Part shown: one piece after another, positions 53,887-61,581 of the stretch | Numbering within the stretch: the stretch's first letter is position 1 | Layout of the letters: each line of letters starts with the position of its first letter | Source of the DNA: Terriglobia bacterium | GTDB lineage: Bacteria; Acidobacteriota; Terriglobia; Bryobacterales; Bryobacteraceae | Reading direction: 5' to 3' | Assembly: GCA_020073445.1 (NCBI GenBank) | Contig: JAIQFE010000006.1 | Span: forward strand, 62,001-126,000 | Length of the DNA: 64,000 nucleotides | Position numbers and translations under genes: made by a program | Notes under the pieces: model-generated | The model's database searches: none | The model's input: the letters and a program-made list of their open reading frames with translations, nothing else | What the model was told of the DNA's origin: nothing

Positions 53887-53962
53887 GGGGACAGCCAGCC
53901 GATTTCGGGACATGCTACGGACAGGCTTCATACTCGTTTTTCGAAATCGGTGGGCAGTCCCC
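53887..53962. repeat. GGGGACAG long hairpin overlapping the larC 3' end
   Basis: Arms 53887-53907 and 53942-53962 are inverted copies matching at 18 of 21 bases. The left arm is identical over 21 bases to 60931-60951. The right arm, read on the minus strand, codes for the last residues of LarC. Confidence 0.85.
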
Positions 53963-55112
53963 TTCTCAAATATGCTTCATGCGCGGCGGCGAGCACGCGC
54001 GGCAGGGGTGTGCCGGTGCGCTGGGCAATCGCTTTGCAGTCGTCAAATTCCGGCGCGAACGCGCCCTGGGCGGAAACCTTGCCTCGGATGGCCCCGTAGG
54101 GCGTTTCGACTTCCACCATGCTGCGAGCCTCGACGCGGCGCTCAGCGGCGTAGATGCGCAGGCCCAGGGTGGATGTTTCGGCGAAGATAATCTGCGCCAA
54201 GCGTTCCTGATCTTCCGGCTTGGCGATCACGCGGAGCAGCGATCCCGGGCGGTTCTTCTTCATCTGCAAGGGCGATAGCGCGGCATCGAGCGCGCCGGCC
54301 TCCATGAGTTTCTCGAGTGCGTACCCCAGGACCTGGGGGCTCGAATCGTCGATATTGGCTTCGATCACGCTGACCAGGGTCGCTTCCGGTACATCGGTGC
54401 GATCGCCGATCAGAACGCGGAGTACGTTGGCGTGCTGCTTGAAATCGCGATCGCCGGCGCCGTGGCCGATGGAGGAGATGCGCATGGCGGGCAGCGGTCC
54501 GAAGCTCGAAGCCAGCGTTACGGCGAGAGCTGCACCGGTGGGCGTGGTCAGTTCGACCTCCGGGCCGCGTGCGTAAATCGGTTTGCCTGCGAGTAGCGAA
54601 GCGGTTGCAGGTGCGGGAACGGGGAGTAGGCCGTGCTCGGTTTGCACCGTACCGCTGCCGACGTTGATCGCAGAAGCGTGGACTTCGGCAACATCCAAAA
54701 GATCGAGAGCGACGCAGGCTCCGACGATATCGGCGATGGAATCGATCGCTCCGACCTCATGGAAGTGAACCTTTTCGACGGGCACGCCATGGACGCCGGC
54801 TTCGGCCTCGCCCAGCCTGAGGAACACGGCGGAGGCGGCGGCTTGAGCTCGCGGAGTCAGAGGAGCCTTGGCGATCATTTCGAGGATGTGCGAAAGATGA
54901 CGATGCTTGGCCGGCTGATCGCCGACATGTACGCGGAACTTCGATGCGGTGACGCCGCCGCGCACGGTTTTCTCGACCTCGAACCAAGCGCCGGTTTCGA
55001 GGCTATGCAGAGCCGCCAGGAGCGCGTCGGAGGGAGCCCCGGCGTCGAGCAGAGCGCCAACGGTCATGTCTCCACTGATGCCGGAGAAGGCGTCGAGGTA
55101 ACAGAGTTTCAT
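53928..55112 (-). CDS. larC: LarC-type nickel-pincer cofactor protein
   Basis: A 394-residue LarC homologue (DUF111), the CTP-dependent enzyme that inserts nickel into the pincer cofactor of lactate racemase. YLDAFSGISGDMTVGALLDAGA at the N-terminus, the His-rich KHRHLSHI, VEKVHFHEVGAIDSIADI and TPTGAAL are all family segments. Both halves (LarC1 and LarC2) are in one frame. The last 12 residues (RRGLPTDFEKRV) come from a repeat arm. No larA, larB or larE lies in the window, so the client enzyme is elsewhere. Confidence 0.92.
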   Translation of the reverse strand: MKLCYLDAFSGISGDMTVGALLDAGAPSDALLAALHSLETGAWFEVEKTVRGGVTASKFRVHVGDQPAKHRHLSHILEMIAKAPLTPRAQAAASAVFLRLGEAEAGVHGVPVEKVHFHEVGAIDSIADIVGACVALDLLDVAEVHASAINVGSGTVQTEHGLLPVPAPATASLLAGKPIYARGPEVELTTPTGAALAVTLASSFGPLPAMRISSIGHGAGDRDFKQHANVLRVLIGDRTDVPEATLVSVIEANIDDSSPQVLGYALEKLMEAGALDAALSPLQMKKNRPGSLLRVIAKPEDQERLAQIIFAETSTLGLRIYAAERRVEARSMVEVETPYGAIRGKVSAQGAFAPEFDDCKAIAQRTGTPLPRVLAAAHEAYLRRGLPTDFEKRV

Positions 55113-55138
55113 CTATATGGGGTACGAGCCCCGGGGTT

Positions 55139-56494
55139 TTACGCGCCGCCGCCGGCGCGCCCACGGACAACTCTTATGACCGTTCTCGGATTCACGTCCT
55201 TATCGACAACCACACTGAAGAAGGGGAACATCATCTCCTCCCAGGTCATGTCTCCATAGTAAACGGTGCGGTTGGGATCGGGGTTGAATTTGTTGTTGGC
55301 GGAGTTGTCGAAATGCGCGGTGACCGTCAACTTTGTGCCTTTGGGGACCTTGATCGGAGTCGCGACCTCGTAGCCGAGCTGCCAGTTAAAGTCGTAGCGC
55401 GGAACGTTCAGAAGGGTTTCGGTCCGGCCATCGGGATAGAGGAGCTTATAGGTCATGTCCTTGCCGCGGACGTGCATGTGAGGCGACATCCACACCAGTT
55501 CCGCATCCTGGAGGAAGGTGGCCTCGGCGGGAGGACTCTCCCAGTTCCCGTCGTTAGGCGGAATCGCGAAACTCTTGGCGTCGCTGGGCGACGAGAAGCC
55601 GATGGAAACGTAGGTTCGCTGAGGCTGTTCTTTTGCGACTGTGAAGCCGATTTGAGGCCGGTCAGTCGTGTCCTTGCCGTTGGGGGTGTAGTGAACCTGG
55701 AATACGATATCGGTTCCCGCTTTGAACAGCTTCGCCGCCTTGTAAATGCGATAATCCTGGCTGCGCTGGCCGGGAACATAGCATCCTTCAATGCCGTTGC
55801 TTCCGGCGGTGATGGATGGCGGAATGCCTTTTCCGTTGATGCCGGCCGCTTCAGGCAGGGCGTTGCCCTGGTCGTCGCGCGGCCGGTCGGCCCATACGGG
55901 CGTGTTGTATTTGACGTCGTCGGTGTGAGGCTTGAAATAGACGCAGATGTGATGCGTCACCGAAGGTTCGCTGGGCCGGATTTCCATGGAGGTGATCCAG
56001 GTATCCTTGGTGATCCCGCTGGGGACCGTGATGAAGCTCCACTCGATGACGTTGTTCTTGGGTTTTGCGGGAACGAGGGTCTCGGGTCCCTTGACGACGA
56101 GATCGGGCTGGATATCCCAGCCATCCGCGGGCCACTTCACTTGTGGCGGGGCGTCTTTGGCATTGCCTTCGGGAGCACCGGCGTCAGCCCACTTGGCGAT
56201 GGTTTCGATTTCGTTGGATTTCAGCGCACGATCGTTGGAGAAGTGGCCGAATTGCGGGTCGGCAAACCAGGGCGGCATCTTCTTTGTGGCGACCGCGGTC
56301 TTCATGGCCTTGGCCCACGGGCGCGTGCTTTCGTAAGTCAGAAACGACATCGGCGCGATCTGGCCGGGGCGATGACAGCTCTGACAGTTCTTTTGCAGAA
56401 TCGGCAGAACGTCTTTGTGAAACGTTACCGGTGAATCGGCCGCGGCGGCGGTGGCTAGAACGCTTAAGAAAAGGATCCCCGTGCGTTTGTCCAT
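55139..56494 (-). CDS. Cytochrome c fused to PHM-like copper domains
   Basis: A 451-residue exported protein. A signal peptide (GILFLSVLATAAAA) leads a cytochrome c-like domain with one CQSCH haem site (about residue 38) and a probable distal Met in KKMPPWF. The rest resembles copper type II ascorbate-dependent monooxygenases (PHM/DBH fold): THHICVYF gives a His pair, FQVHYTPNG a third His, and MSPHMHVRGKDM the second-site His-x-His. This fusion is known in Acidobacteria and Planctomycetes. The substrate is unknown. Confidence 0.8.
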   Translation of the reverse strand: MDKRTGILFLSVLATAAAADSPVTFHKDVLPILQKNCQSCHRPGQIAPMSFLTYESTRPWAKAMKTAVATKKMPPWFADPQFGHFSNDRALKSNEIETIAKWADAGAPEGNAKDAPPQVKWPADGWDIQPDLVVKGPETLVPAKPKNNVIEWSFITVPSGITKDTWITSMEIRPSEPSVTHHICVYFKPHTDDVKYNTPVWADRPRDDQGNALPEAAGINGKGIPPSITAGSNGIEGCYVPGQRSQDYRIYKAAKLFKAGTDIVFQVHYTPNGKDTTDRPQIGFTVAKEQPQRTYVSIGFSSPSDAKSFAIPPNDGNWESPPAEATFLQDAELVWMSPHMHVRGKDMTYKLLYPDGRTETLLNVPRYDFNWQLGYEVATPIKVPKGTKLTVTAHFDNSANNKFNPDPNRTVYYGDMTWEEMMFPFFSVVVDKDVNPRTVIRVVRGRAGGGA

Positions 56495-56531
56495 GTGTCC
56501 AGGATATCGTGTCAGGAAACGGCGGAGCGAA

Positions 56532-57269
56532 TCAGAGGAGCTGCGGCAAAGCCTCGGCGGCAGCCGCCCGCCAGGAGAAATCGACCATCCCAGAGACGGG
56601 CGTTTCCGCGGGGTTGACCTCGACTACTTTCGCGCCGGAAGCCTTGGCGAGATGCACGAGCCCGGCTGCGGGGTAGACCAAGGCGGAGGTTCCGACCACC
56701 AGGAAGACGCCGGCTGCCTCGGCCGCTTGCTCGGCTTGAGCCCAGATTTCGGGCGGAAGATTCTCGCCGAACCAAACTACGCCAGGACGCTCGATTGCGC
56801 CGCAATTGCACTTGGGAGGAAGCTCCGGTAGGGACGGGCGAGGGTCGTGGCGTTCGTGGCTGCAGAGGGTACAGCGGAGCGTCCAGATATCGCCGTGAAC
56901 TTTCAGAACGTGGGTTGAGCCTGCGCGGTCGTGGAGTCCGTCGACATTTTGGGTGATGAGAGTGAAGTTGGGCTTGCGTCTTTCGAGTTCGGCGAGAGCG
57001 AGGTGGCCGGCGTTCGGTTCAGCTTTCGCGATCAGGCTACGGCGCCAGTCGTACCACTCCCAGACGAATTTGGGATCGCGCGCGAAGGCTTGTGGTGTGG
57101 CTAAATCTTCCGGGCGAAATTGATTCCAGAGAGGCGGCCGGTCTGGAGACCGGCCCCACTGGTCACGGAAGGTCGGGATGCCGCTTTCGGCGGAGATTCC
57201 GGCACCGGTGAGGACAGCAATAGATTTGGCGCTGCTCAACCATTCCCGCGCGCGTTCCGCGGCGGTCAC
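56532..57269 (-). CDS. cobB: Sir2-family NAD-dependent deacylase with a repeat-encoded insertion
   Basis: A 245-residue sirtuin. [16 protein letters not shown] begins the NAD site, [13 protein letters not shown] holds the catalytic His, and CTLCSHE with CNCG form the zinc knuckle. Between FRD and [13 protein letters not shown] lies an extra [10 protein letters not shown] (about residues 37-46), where other sirtuins have only a few residues. This piece is encoded by a palindromic repeat (57136-57161). The stop of this gene's upstream neighbour purE overlaps its start by four bases. Confidence 0.9.
   Translation of the reverse strand: MTAAERAREWLSSAKSIAVLTGAGISAESGIPTFRDQWGRSPDRPPLWNQFRPEDLATPQAFARDPKFVWEWYDWRRSLIAKAEPNAGHLALAELERRKPNFTLITQNVDGLHDRAGSTHVLKVHGDIWTLRCTLCSHERHDPRPSLPELPPKCNCGAIERPGVVWFGENLPPEIWAQAEQAAEAAGVFLVVGTSALVYPAAGLVHLAKASGAKVVEVNPAETPVSGMVDFSWRAAAAEALPQLL
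57136..57161 (-). repeat. GTGG REP palindrome inside cobB
   Basis: On the minus strand CAGTGG precedes arm GGCCGGTC, loop TCCA and arm GACCGGCC (57136-57143 with 57148-57155). Relative to the metG copies both arms differ in a paired way, so the hairpin is conserved. It is translated in frame as WGRSPDRP. Confidence 0.85.
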
Positions 57270-57736
57270 AACGTTTCGGCGAGGACCTTTTTGCTTTGCT
57301 CTTCGCGGAAGGCGCGGAGCTTGTCGCGGAGGGCGGCGTCGTTGGTCGCGAGAATTGCTACAGCCAAAAGTGCTGCGTTGGTGGCTCCGGGCTTGCCGAT
57401 GGCGAGAGTACCGACAGGAATACCGCCGGGCATCTGGACGGTGGAAAGCAGGGAATCCATGCCTTTGAGCGAGGCGCTTTCCATGGGGACGCCGAGGACG
57501 GGGAGTATCGTGTGGGCGGCGGCGACTCCGGCCAGATGCGCGGCGCCTCCGGCTGCGGCGATGATTACTTTGACGCCGCGGGACTCCGCTCCTGATATAA
57601 ATTCAGCAGTTGCGTGGGGAGTGCGATGGGCGGAAAGCACTCGTTTTTCGTGCGGGACTCCGAACTGCGTGAGCGTGTCGCAGCAGTGCTTCATGACGTC
57701 CCAATCGGACTTGCTGCCCATTATTACCGTAACCAT
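57266..57736 (-). CDS. purE: N5-carboxyaminoimidazole ribonucleotide mutase
   Basis: A 156-residue class I PurE that converts N5-CAIR to CAIR in purine synthesis. Family segments are [20 protein letters not shown] (catalytic His) and [14 protein letters not shown]. Its start overlaps the icd stop by one base and its stop overlaps the cobB start by four, so icd-purE-cobB appear to be one transcript. No purK is visible here. Confidence 0.95.
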   Translation of the reverse strand: MVTVIMGSKSDWDVMKHCCDTLTQFGVPHEKRVLSAHRTPHATAEFISGAESRGVKVIIAAAGGAAHLAGVAAAHTILPVLGVPMESASLKGMDSLLSTVQMPGGIPVGTLAIGKPGATNAALLAVAILATNDAALRDKLRAFREEQSKKVLAETL

Positions 57737-59172
57737 TACTGTCCCTGAGCCAGAGTGAATCCGGCCTTGCCGTCGTAGTTGCGCAGGCTGTTGGTCATTC
57801 CGATCGGAAGGCCGAGGCCGACGATGCGATCGAGCAGGGAAATGATCTGCTTCTGCGTAACGCCAGTGCCCAGGAAGCGGCAGCGGAAATCATCGGTGCA
57901 GAGAGTTTCGGGGGAACCTTCGGGCCAGACTTTGACGCCGCGGTTGGCCATCATTTCGAAAGTGAGTCCGTCGCCGGATGCTTTGCCGATAACGGCGGCC
58001 AAGCTGTTAGGCTCGCGCGAGGGCCATTCGACATAGACGTCGACGCCGACCAGATCCATTTTCGGCGCGGGTTTGGGGGCGGGAAGCTTAATCGGAGGAC
58101 GGGGAGTCGTGGAATATTCGGCGGCTTTGATCGTCTGCGGCTTCTGGCCGAGACGCGAGACCACGGCCTGCGCGAATTCCTTGGTGCCCACCTTCTGTTT
58201 GCTGAGGCCTTCCTGGAAGATGTCGTAGGTGTGAACGCCGTCCTCCAGGGTGCGGAGCCAGGCGTTGTGAATGCGCTCGCCGACATCGGGCTGGCCGATG
58301 TGGACCAGCATCAGAAGAGCACCGTGCAGCAGTCCGGACGGATTCGCGAGGTTCTGTCCAGCGCGGCGAGGAGCCGAGCCGTGGATGGCCTCGAACATGG
58401 CGGCATGTGCACCGATGTTGGATGATCCGGCGAGGCCGACGGAACCGGCGATCTGCGCGGCCACGTCGGAAAGTACGTCGCCGTAGAGATTCGGCATGAC
58501 GATGACGTCGAAGGCTTCGGGCGTGTCGGCCAGTTTGGCGGCGCCGATATCGACGATCCAATGTTCTTTTTCGAGGCTGGGATATTCGGCAGAGATCTCG
58601 TCGTAGATCTTGTGGAAGCTGCCGTCGGTCATCTTCAGGATGTTGTCCTTGGTGAAGCAGGTGACCTTCTTGCGCTTGTACTGCATGGCGTACTCGAAGG
58701 CGTAGCGGACGATTTTCTCGCTGCCGGGGCGGGAGATGACCTTGAGCGCGATGATCTCATCGGGCGTGGTCTGATACTCGATTCCGGCGTACAGATCTTC
58801 TTCGTTTTCGCGGACGATTACGACGTCCATGCCGGGGTGCTTGGTGCGGACGAACGGGTGATACGACACGCAGGGCCGGATGTTGGCGTAGAGGCCGAGC
58901 ATCTTGCGGGTGGTGACGTTGAGGCTCTTGTATCCGCCGCCTTGAGGGGTGGTGATGGGGGCCTTCAGGAATACCTTGGTTCGGCGAAGCGAATCCCAGG
59001 AGCTGGGCGCGATGCCGGAGGTGTTTCCGGTGAGATAAACCTTCTCGCCGACCTCGATGGTGTCTATGTCGAGCGCTGCGCCGGCCTCCTTGAGGATGTG
59101 CAACGTGGCGGCCATGATTTCGGGGCCGATGCCGTCACCGTGCGCGACGGTGATAGGTACTGGAGTAGGCAT
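57736..59172 (-). CDS. icd: NADP-dependent isocitrate dehydrogenase, long type
   Basis: A 478-residue isocitrate dehydrogenase of the long type seen in Thermus and Rickettsia, with a C-terminal extension of about 140 residues. [38 protein letters not shown] and [29 protein letters not shown] are family segments containing the substrate Ser/Arg and metal Asp residues. It oxidises isocitrate to 2-oxoglutarate in the TCA cycle. Cofactor preference is inferred from the family. Confidence 0.93.
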   Translation of the reverse strand: MPTPVPITVAHGDGIGPEIMAATLHILKEAGAALDIDTIEVGEKVYLTGNTSGIAPSSWDSLRRTKVFLKAPITTPQGGGYKSLNVTTRKMLGLYANIRPCVSYHPFVRTKHPGMDVVIVRENEEDLYAGIEYQTTPDEIIALKVISRPGSEKIVRYAFEYAMQYKRKKVTCFTKDNILKMTDGSFHKIYDEISAEYPSLEKEHWIVDIGAAKLADTPEAFDVIVMPNLYGDVLSDVAAQIAGSVGLAGSSNIGAHAAMFEAIHGSAPRRAGQNLANPSGLLHGALLMLVHIGQPDVGERIHNAWLRTLEDGVHTYDIFQEGLSKQKVGTKEFAQAVVSRLGQKPQTIKAAEYSTTPRPPIKLPAPKPAPKMDLVGVDVYVEWPSREPNSLAAVIGKASGDGLTFEMMANRGVKVWPEGSPETLCTDDFRCRFLGTGVTQKQIISLLDRIVGLGLPIGMTNSLRNYDGKAGFTLAQGQ

Positions 59173-59246
59173 GTTTTAAGGGATGAACTACCTACGATAG
59201 CAGATGCCGGAAAGCGCTGAAAACTCAGGTGGGAGGGCCGTAGCGG

Positions 59247-59624
59247 TCAGTACGCGGAGATGGCGTCGAACCGGTAGGAGGTGTCTTTCGAGACCGATGT
59301 GCTGGTTCTGAATTCCTTTGTCTGACCGGGCTCGAGATCGCGGGTGTAAGCGGATACGGTGGCTTCGGGGAGTTCTCCGGTGGCTACACGTTGGTGGTCA
59401 ATCTTGAAGGAAACCGTTACCCTGCCGAATTTTCGGTCGCAGCTGTTCCGGATGCTGCCGATGATGTAGGTGCCTCCGTTGTCTTCGGTGGTCGTATTGC
59501 CCAGCATGTCCAGACATGCGGGGGCCTTGCTGGTTGCGACCGAGAGGATGAAGCTTTCGAACAACGGCCGGGTGAAGTAGCCGGTGACAGAGAGGACGAT
59601 GAGGGCGAGAAAGCGTGCTTTCAT
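59247..59624 (-). CDS. FxLYD-domain exported protein
   Basis: About 125 residues from ATG 59624 (MKARFLALIVLSVTGYF); GGAGG lies about 5 nt before it, better than any upstream option. The N-terminal hydrophobic segment is a signal or anchor. The rest (IIGSIRNSCDRKFGRVTVSFKI, then LEPGQTKEFRTS) follows the FxLYD pattern of small extracytoplasmic beta-sandwich domains. Function unknown. Confidence 0.72.
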   Translation of the reverse strand: MKARFLALIVLSVTGYFTRPLFESFILSVATSKAPACLDMLGNTTTEDNGGTYIIGSIRNSCDRKFGRVTVSFKIDHQRVATGELPEATVSAYTRDLEPGQTKEFRTSTSVSKDTSYRFDAISAY

Positions 59625-59681
59625 GGGGCCTCCTTGCCTATATCTCGGCTCCAGCAGCATTTTGCGATAGACTCGGGGGCG

Positions 59682-60845
59682 ATGCGGATTCTATCCTTCC
59701 TGATTGTCGCGGCGGTGGCGTGGGCGCAGCCGCAGACGTACCCTCTGGGCGCGGGGCCGTGGACGTATACGACCTACGAAAAGAATCAGAAGATTCGGGT
59801 GTCGGTGGTGGCCAGGGGGCTGGCGCATCCGTGGGGCCTGGTGTTCCTGCCGAGTGGGGACATGCTGGTTACCGAACGGCCCGGACGTGTGCGATTGATT
59901 CACGACGGCGTGGTCGCGCCGGGGCCAGTCGCGGATCTGTCGAAGCTGTCGGTGGATGTGCTGTTCGACATCGCGCTGCATCCCGATTTCGTAAAGAACG
60001 GGTTCGTGTATCTGACCTACATCAAGAAGGGCAAGGCTCCAGATGGCAAGAACGGGTATTGGGCGACGACGGCGCTGGCGAGGGGGAAATTCGACGGCAA
60101 GGCGCTCACGGGCGTCCAGGATGTTTTCGTGGCGGATGCGTGGCAGCCGCTGAATGGCGGCGATGGATCGCGCGTAGCGTTCGGGGCGGACGGCAAGATG
60201 TACTTCAGCTCGTCGCACCGGAGGAATCCGGATGCGCCGCAGGATCTGAGTTCGGATGTCGGGAAGATTTTACGCCTGAATGACGACGGCACGATTCCCA
60301 AGGACAATCCGTTCGTGGGGAAAGCCGGGGCGAAGCCGGAGATTTATTCCCTGGGGCATCGCACGGTGCTGGGGCTGACGTTTAAGCCGGGGACCAACGA
60401 GCTGTGGGAGACGGAGAACGGTCCGCAGGGCGGCGACGAAGTGAACGTGATCAAGGCGGGCAAGAATTACGGGTGGCCGCTGGTGACCTATGGCCGCGAC
60501 TATGACGGCAAGCGCCTGCCAGGGCCGTCGCGGGATGGGTTCGAATCCCCGGAATTGTTCTGGGTTCCGTCGGTGACCGCGTCGGGGATTTTGTTCTACA
60601 GCGGCGACAAGATCCCGGCATGGAAGGGGAACTTGTTTCTCGGGTCGATGACAGTGGGGCGGCTGCCGGGGACGGGTAATCTGCAGAGGATCGTGTTCAA
60701 TGAGAACGGCGAGCAGCGGCGGGAGTCACTACTCACGGATCTTCATCAGCGAATCCGCGATGTGAGGCAGGGTCCGGACGGGCTACTGTATTTGCTCACG
60801 GATGAGAACGATGGGGCAGTGTTGAAGATCGAGCCGGGGCAATAA
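59682..60845 (+). CDS. PQQ-dependent aldose sugar dehydrogenase-like protein
   Basis: A 387-residue secreted beta-propeller of the soluble glucose/aldose dehydrogenase (YliI/Gdh) family. ATG 59682 leads a signal peptide (MRILSFLIVAAVAWAQ). Family segments are GLAHPWGLVFLPSGDMLVTERPGRVRL, DIALHPDFVKNGFVYLTY, YSLGHRTVLGLTF and ETENGPQGGDEVN, which contain the PQQ and calcium site residues. It would oxidise sugars in the periplasm. A repeat cluster begins directly after the stop. Confidence 0.93.
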   Translation: MRILSFLIVAAVAWAQPQTYPLGAGPWTYTTYEKNQKIRVSVVARGLAHPWGLVFLPSGDMLVTERPGRVRLIHDGVVAPGPVADLSKLSVDVLFDIALHPDFVKNGFVYLTYIKKGKAPDGKNGYWATTALARGKFDGKALTGVQDVFVADAWQPLNGGDGSRVAFGADGKMYFSSSHRRNPDAPQDLSSDVGKILRLNDDGTIPKDNPFVGKAGAKPEIYSLGHRTVLGLTFKPGTNELWETENGPQGGDEVNVIKAGKNYGWPLVTYGRDYDGKRLPGPSRDGFESPELFWVPSVTASGILFYSGDKIPAWKGNLFLGSMTVGRLPGTGNLQRIVFNENGEQRRESLLTDLHQRIRDVRQGPDGLLYLLTDENDGAVLKIEPGQ

Positions 60846-60847
60846 AA

Positions 60848-61110
60848 TCGGGGACAGGCGGACCGCTTGCGGAGAGACCGCTTGTAATTTGGCGGACACG
60901 AGGGTGCGGACACCAGGGCTGCGGACACCAGGGGACAGCCAGCCGATTTCGGGGCGATGCTGCGGACAGTGCGGCGGCAGTTCATCGAAATCGGTAGGCA
61001 GTCCCCAAGTTTCTTGGGCGGAGCGGCGGTAGTTCATCGAAATCGGCAGGCAGTCCCCAAGTTTCTTGGGCGGAGCGGCGGTAGTTCATCGAAATCGTTA
61101 GGCAGTCCCC
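60848..61110. repeat. GGGGACAG repeat cluster with 52-bp tandem units
   Basis: This stretch between the sugar dehydrogenase and phage genes holds no gene. GGGGACAG starts at about 60848 and 60931. Arms 60931-60951 and 60986-61006 form a long imperfect hairpin. A 52-bp unit repeats from 60971, 61023 and 61075 (about 2.7 copies), each with the CGAAATCG..GGCAGTCCCC arm; the first two also hold a small CCCAAG-TTT-CTTGGG hairpin. From 61111 to 61208 I see nothing further. Confidence 0.88.
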
Positions 61111-61208
61111 ACTTTTCTCTCTCCACGAACAAAAACAAGTTCTTTCGAGATTGCGACTTAGCGTGCTGCGGCATGCCCGTGCCGGAAGTGTGCGGATAGA
61201 CTTCGGTC

Positions 61209-61417
61209 GTGAGCAAACTGAGCGAAAGCAAAAAAAAAAGACTCAGGCCGCGGTAGTAGAGAAGCTGCTGAAAAACGTGGAAAAGAAGTTGGCAGGCAAG
61301 GACGTAAAGGCGACCTTGGGGGATTACATCAAGCTGGTGCAGCTCCAGACGGAACTGGAAGAGGAAGAGCCGAAGGACATCAAAGTGACCTGGGTGGAAC
61401 CGAAGAGCGAGGAATAG
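61209..61417 (+). pseudogene. Frameshifted small phage-type gene upstream of terminase
   Basis: GTG 61209 begins MSKLSESKKK and runs into a stop at 61254. The -1 frame stays open to TAG 61417 and continues plausibly as KTQAAVVEKLLKNVEKKLAGKDVKATLGDYIKLVQLQTELEEEEPKDIKVTWVEPKSEE-type sequence. The two frames join at a run of ten A (61230-61239). The gene is either broken by a one-base indel or read by slippage. Its position before a terminase fragment suggests a phage packaging neighbour. Function unknown. Confidence 0.6.
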
Positions 61418-61560
61418 AGTTTCGATCCATAGAATACCGGGCGCTGCCCTCGCAGAAGCGGTTTCACGAATCGGGGGCGCGGTTCAAGGGATTTTCGGGA
61501 CCAATCGGATCGGGCAAAAGCCAGGCGCTGTGCCAGGAAGCGATCAAGCTGAGCTATCTG
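61414..61560 (+). pseudogene. N-terminal remnant of phage terminase large subunit
   Basis: The frame reads IEFRSIEYRALPSQKRFH then GFSGPIGSGKSQALCQEAIKLSYL, which is the ATP-binding start of a terminase large subunit with Walker A GPIGSGKS. Where a start codon is expected there is ATA (61414), and no ATG, GTG or TTG exists in this frame before 61582. The sequence breaks off after about 48 codons and continues in frame into an unrelated tail protein, so the terminase is dead. Confidence 0.72.
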
Positions 61561-61581
61561 GGGCTGAGCTACACATATCAG

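Noticed and set aside
60536-60552. GGGTTCGAATCCCC looks like a tRNA T-arm
   Set aside because: It lies inside the sugar dehydrogenase frame (DGFESPE), and no acceptor stem, D-arm or anticodon arm fits around it.
60971-61110. Regular 52-bp repeats that could suggest a CRISPR array
   Set aside because: The repeats are contiguous with no unique spacers, and no cas gene is present.
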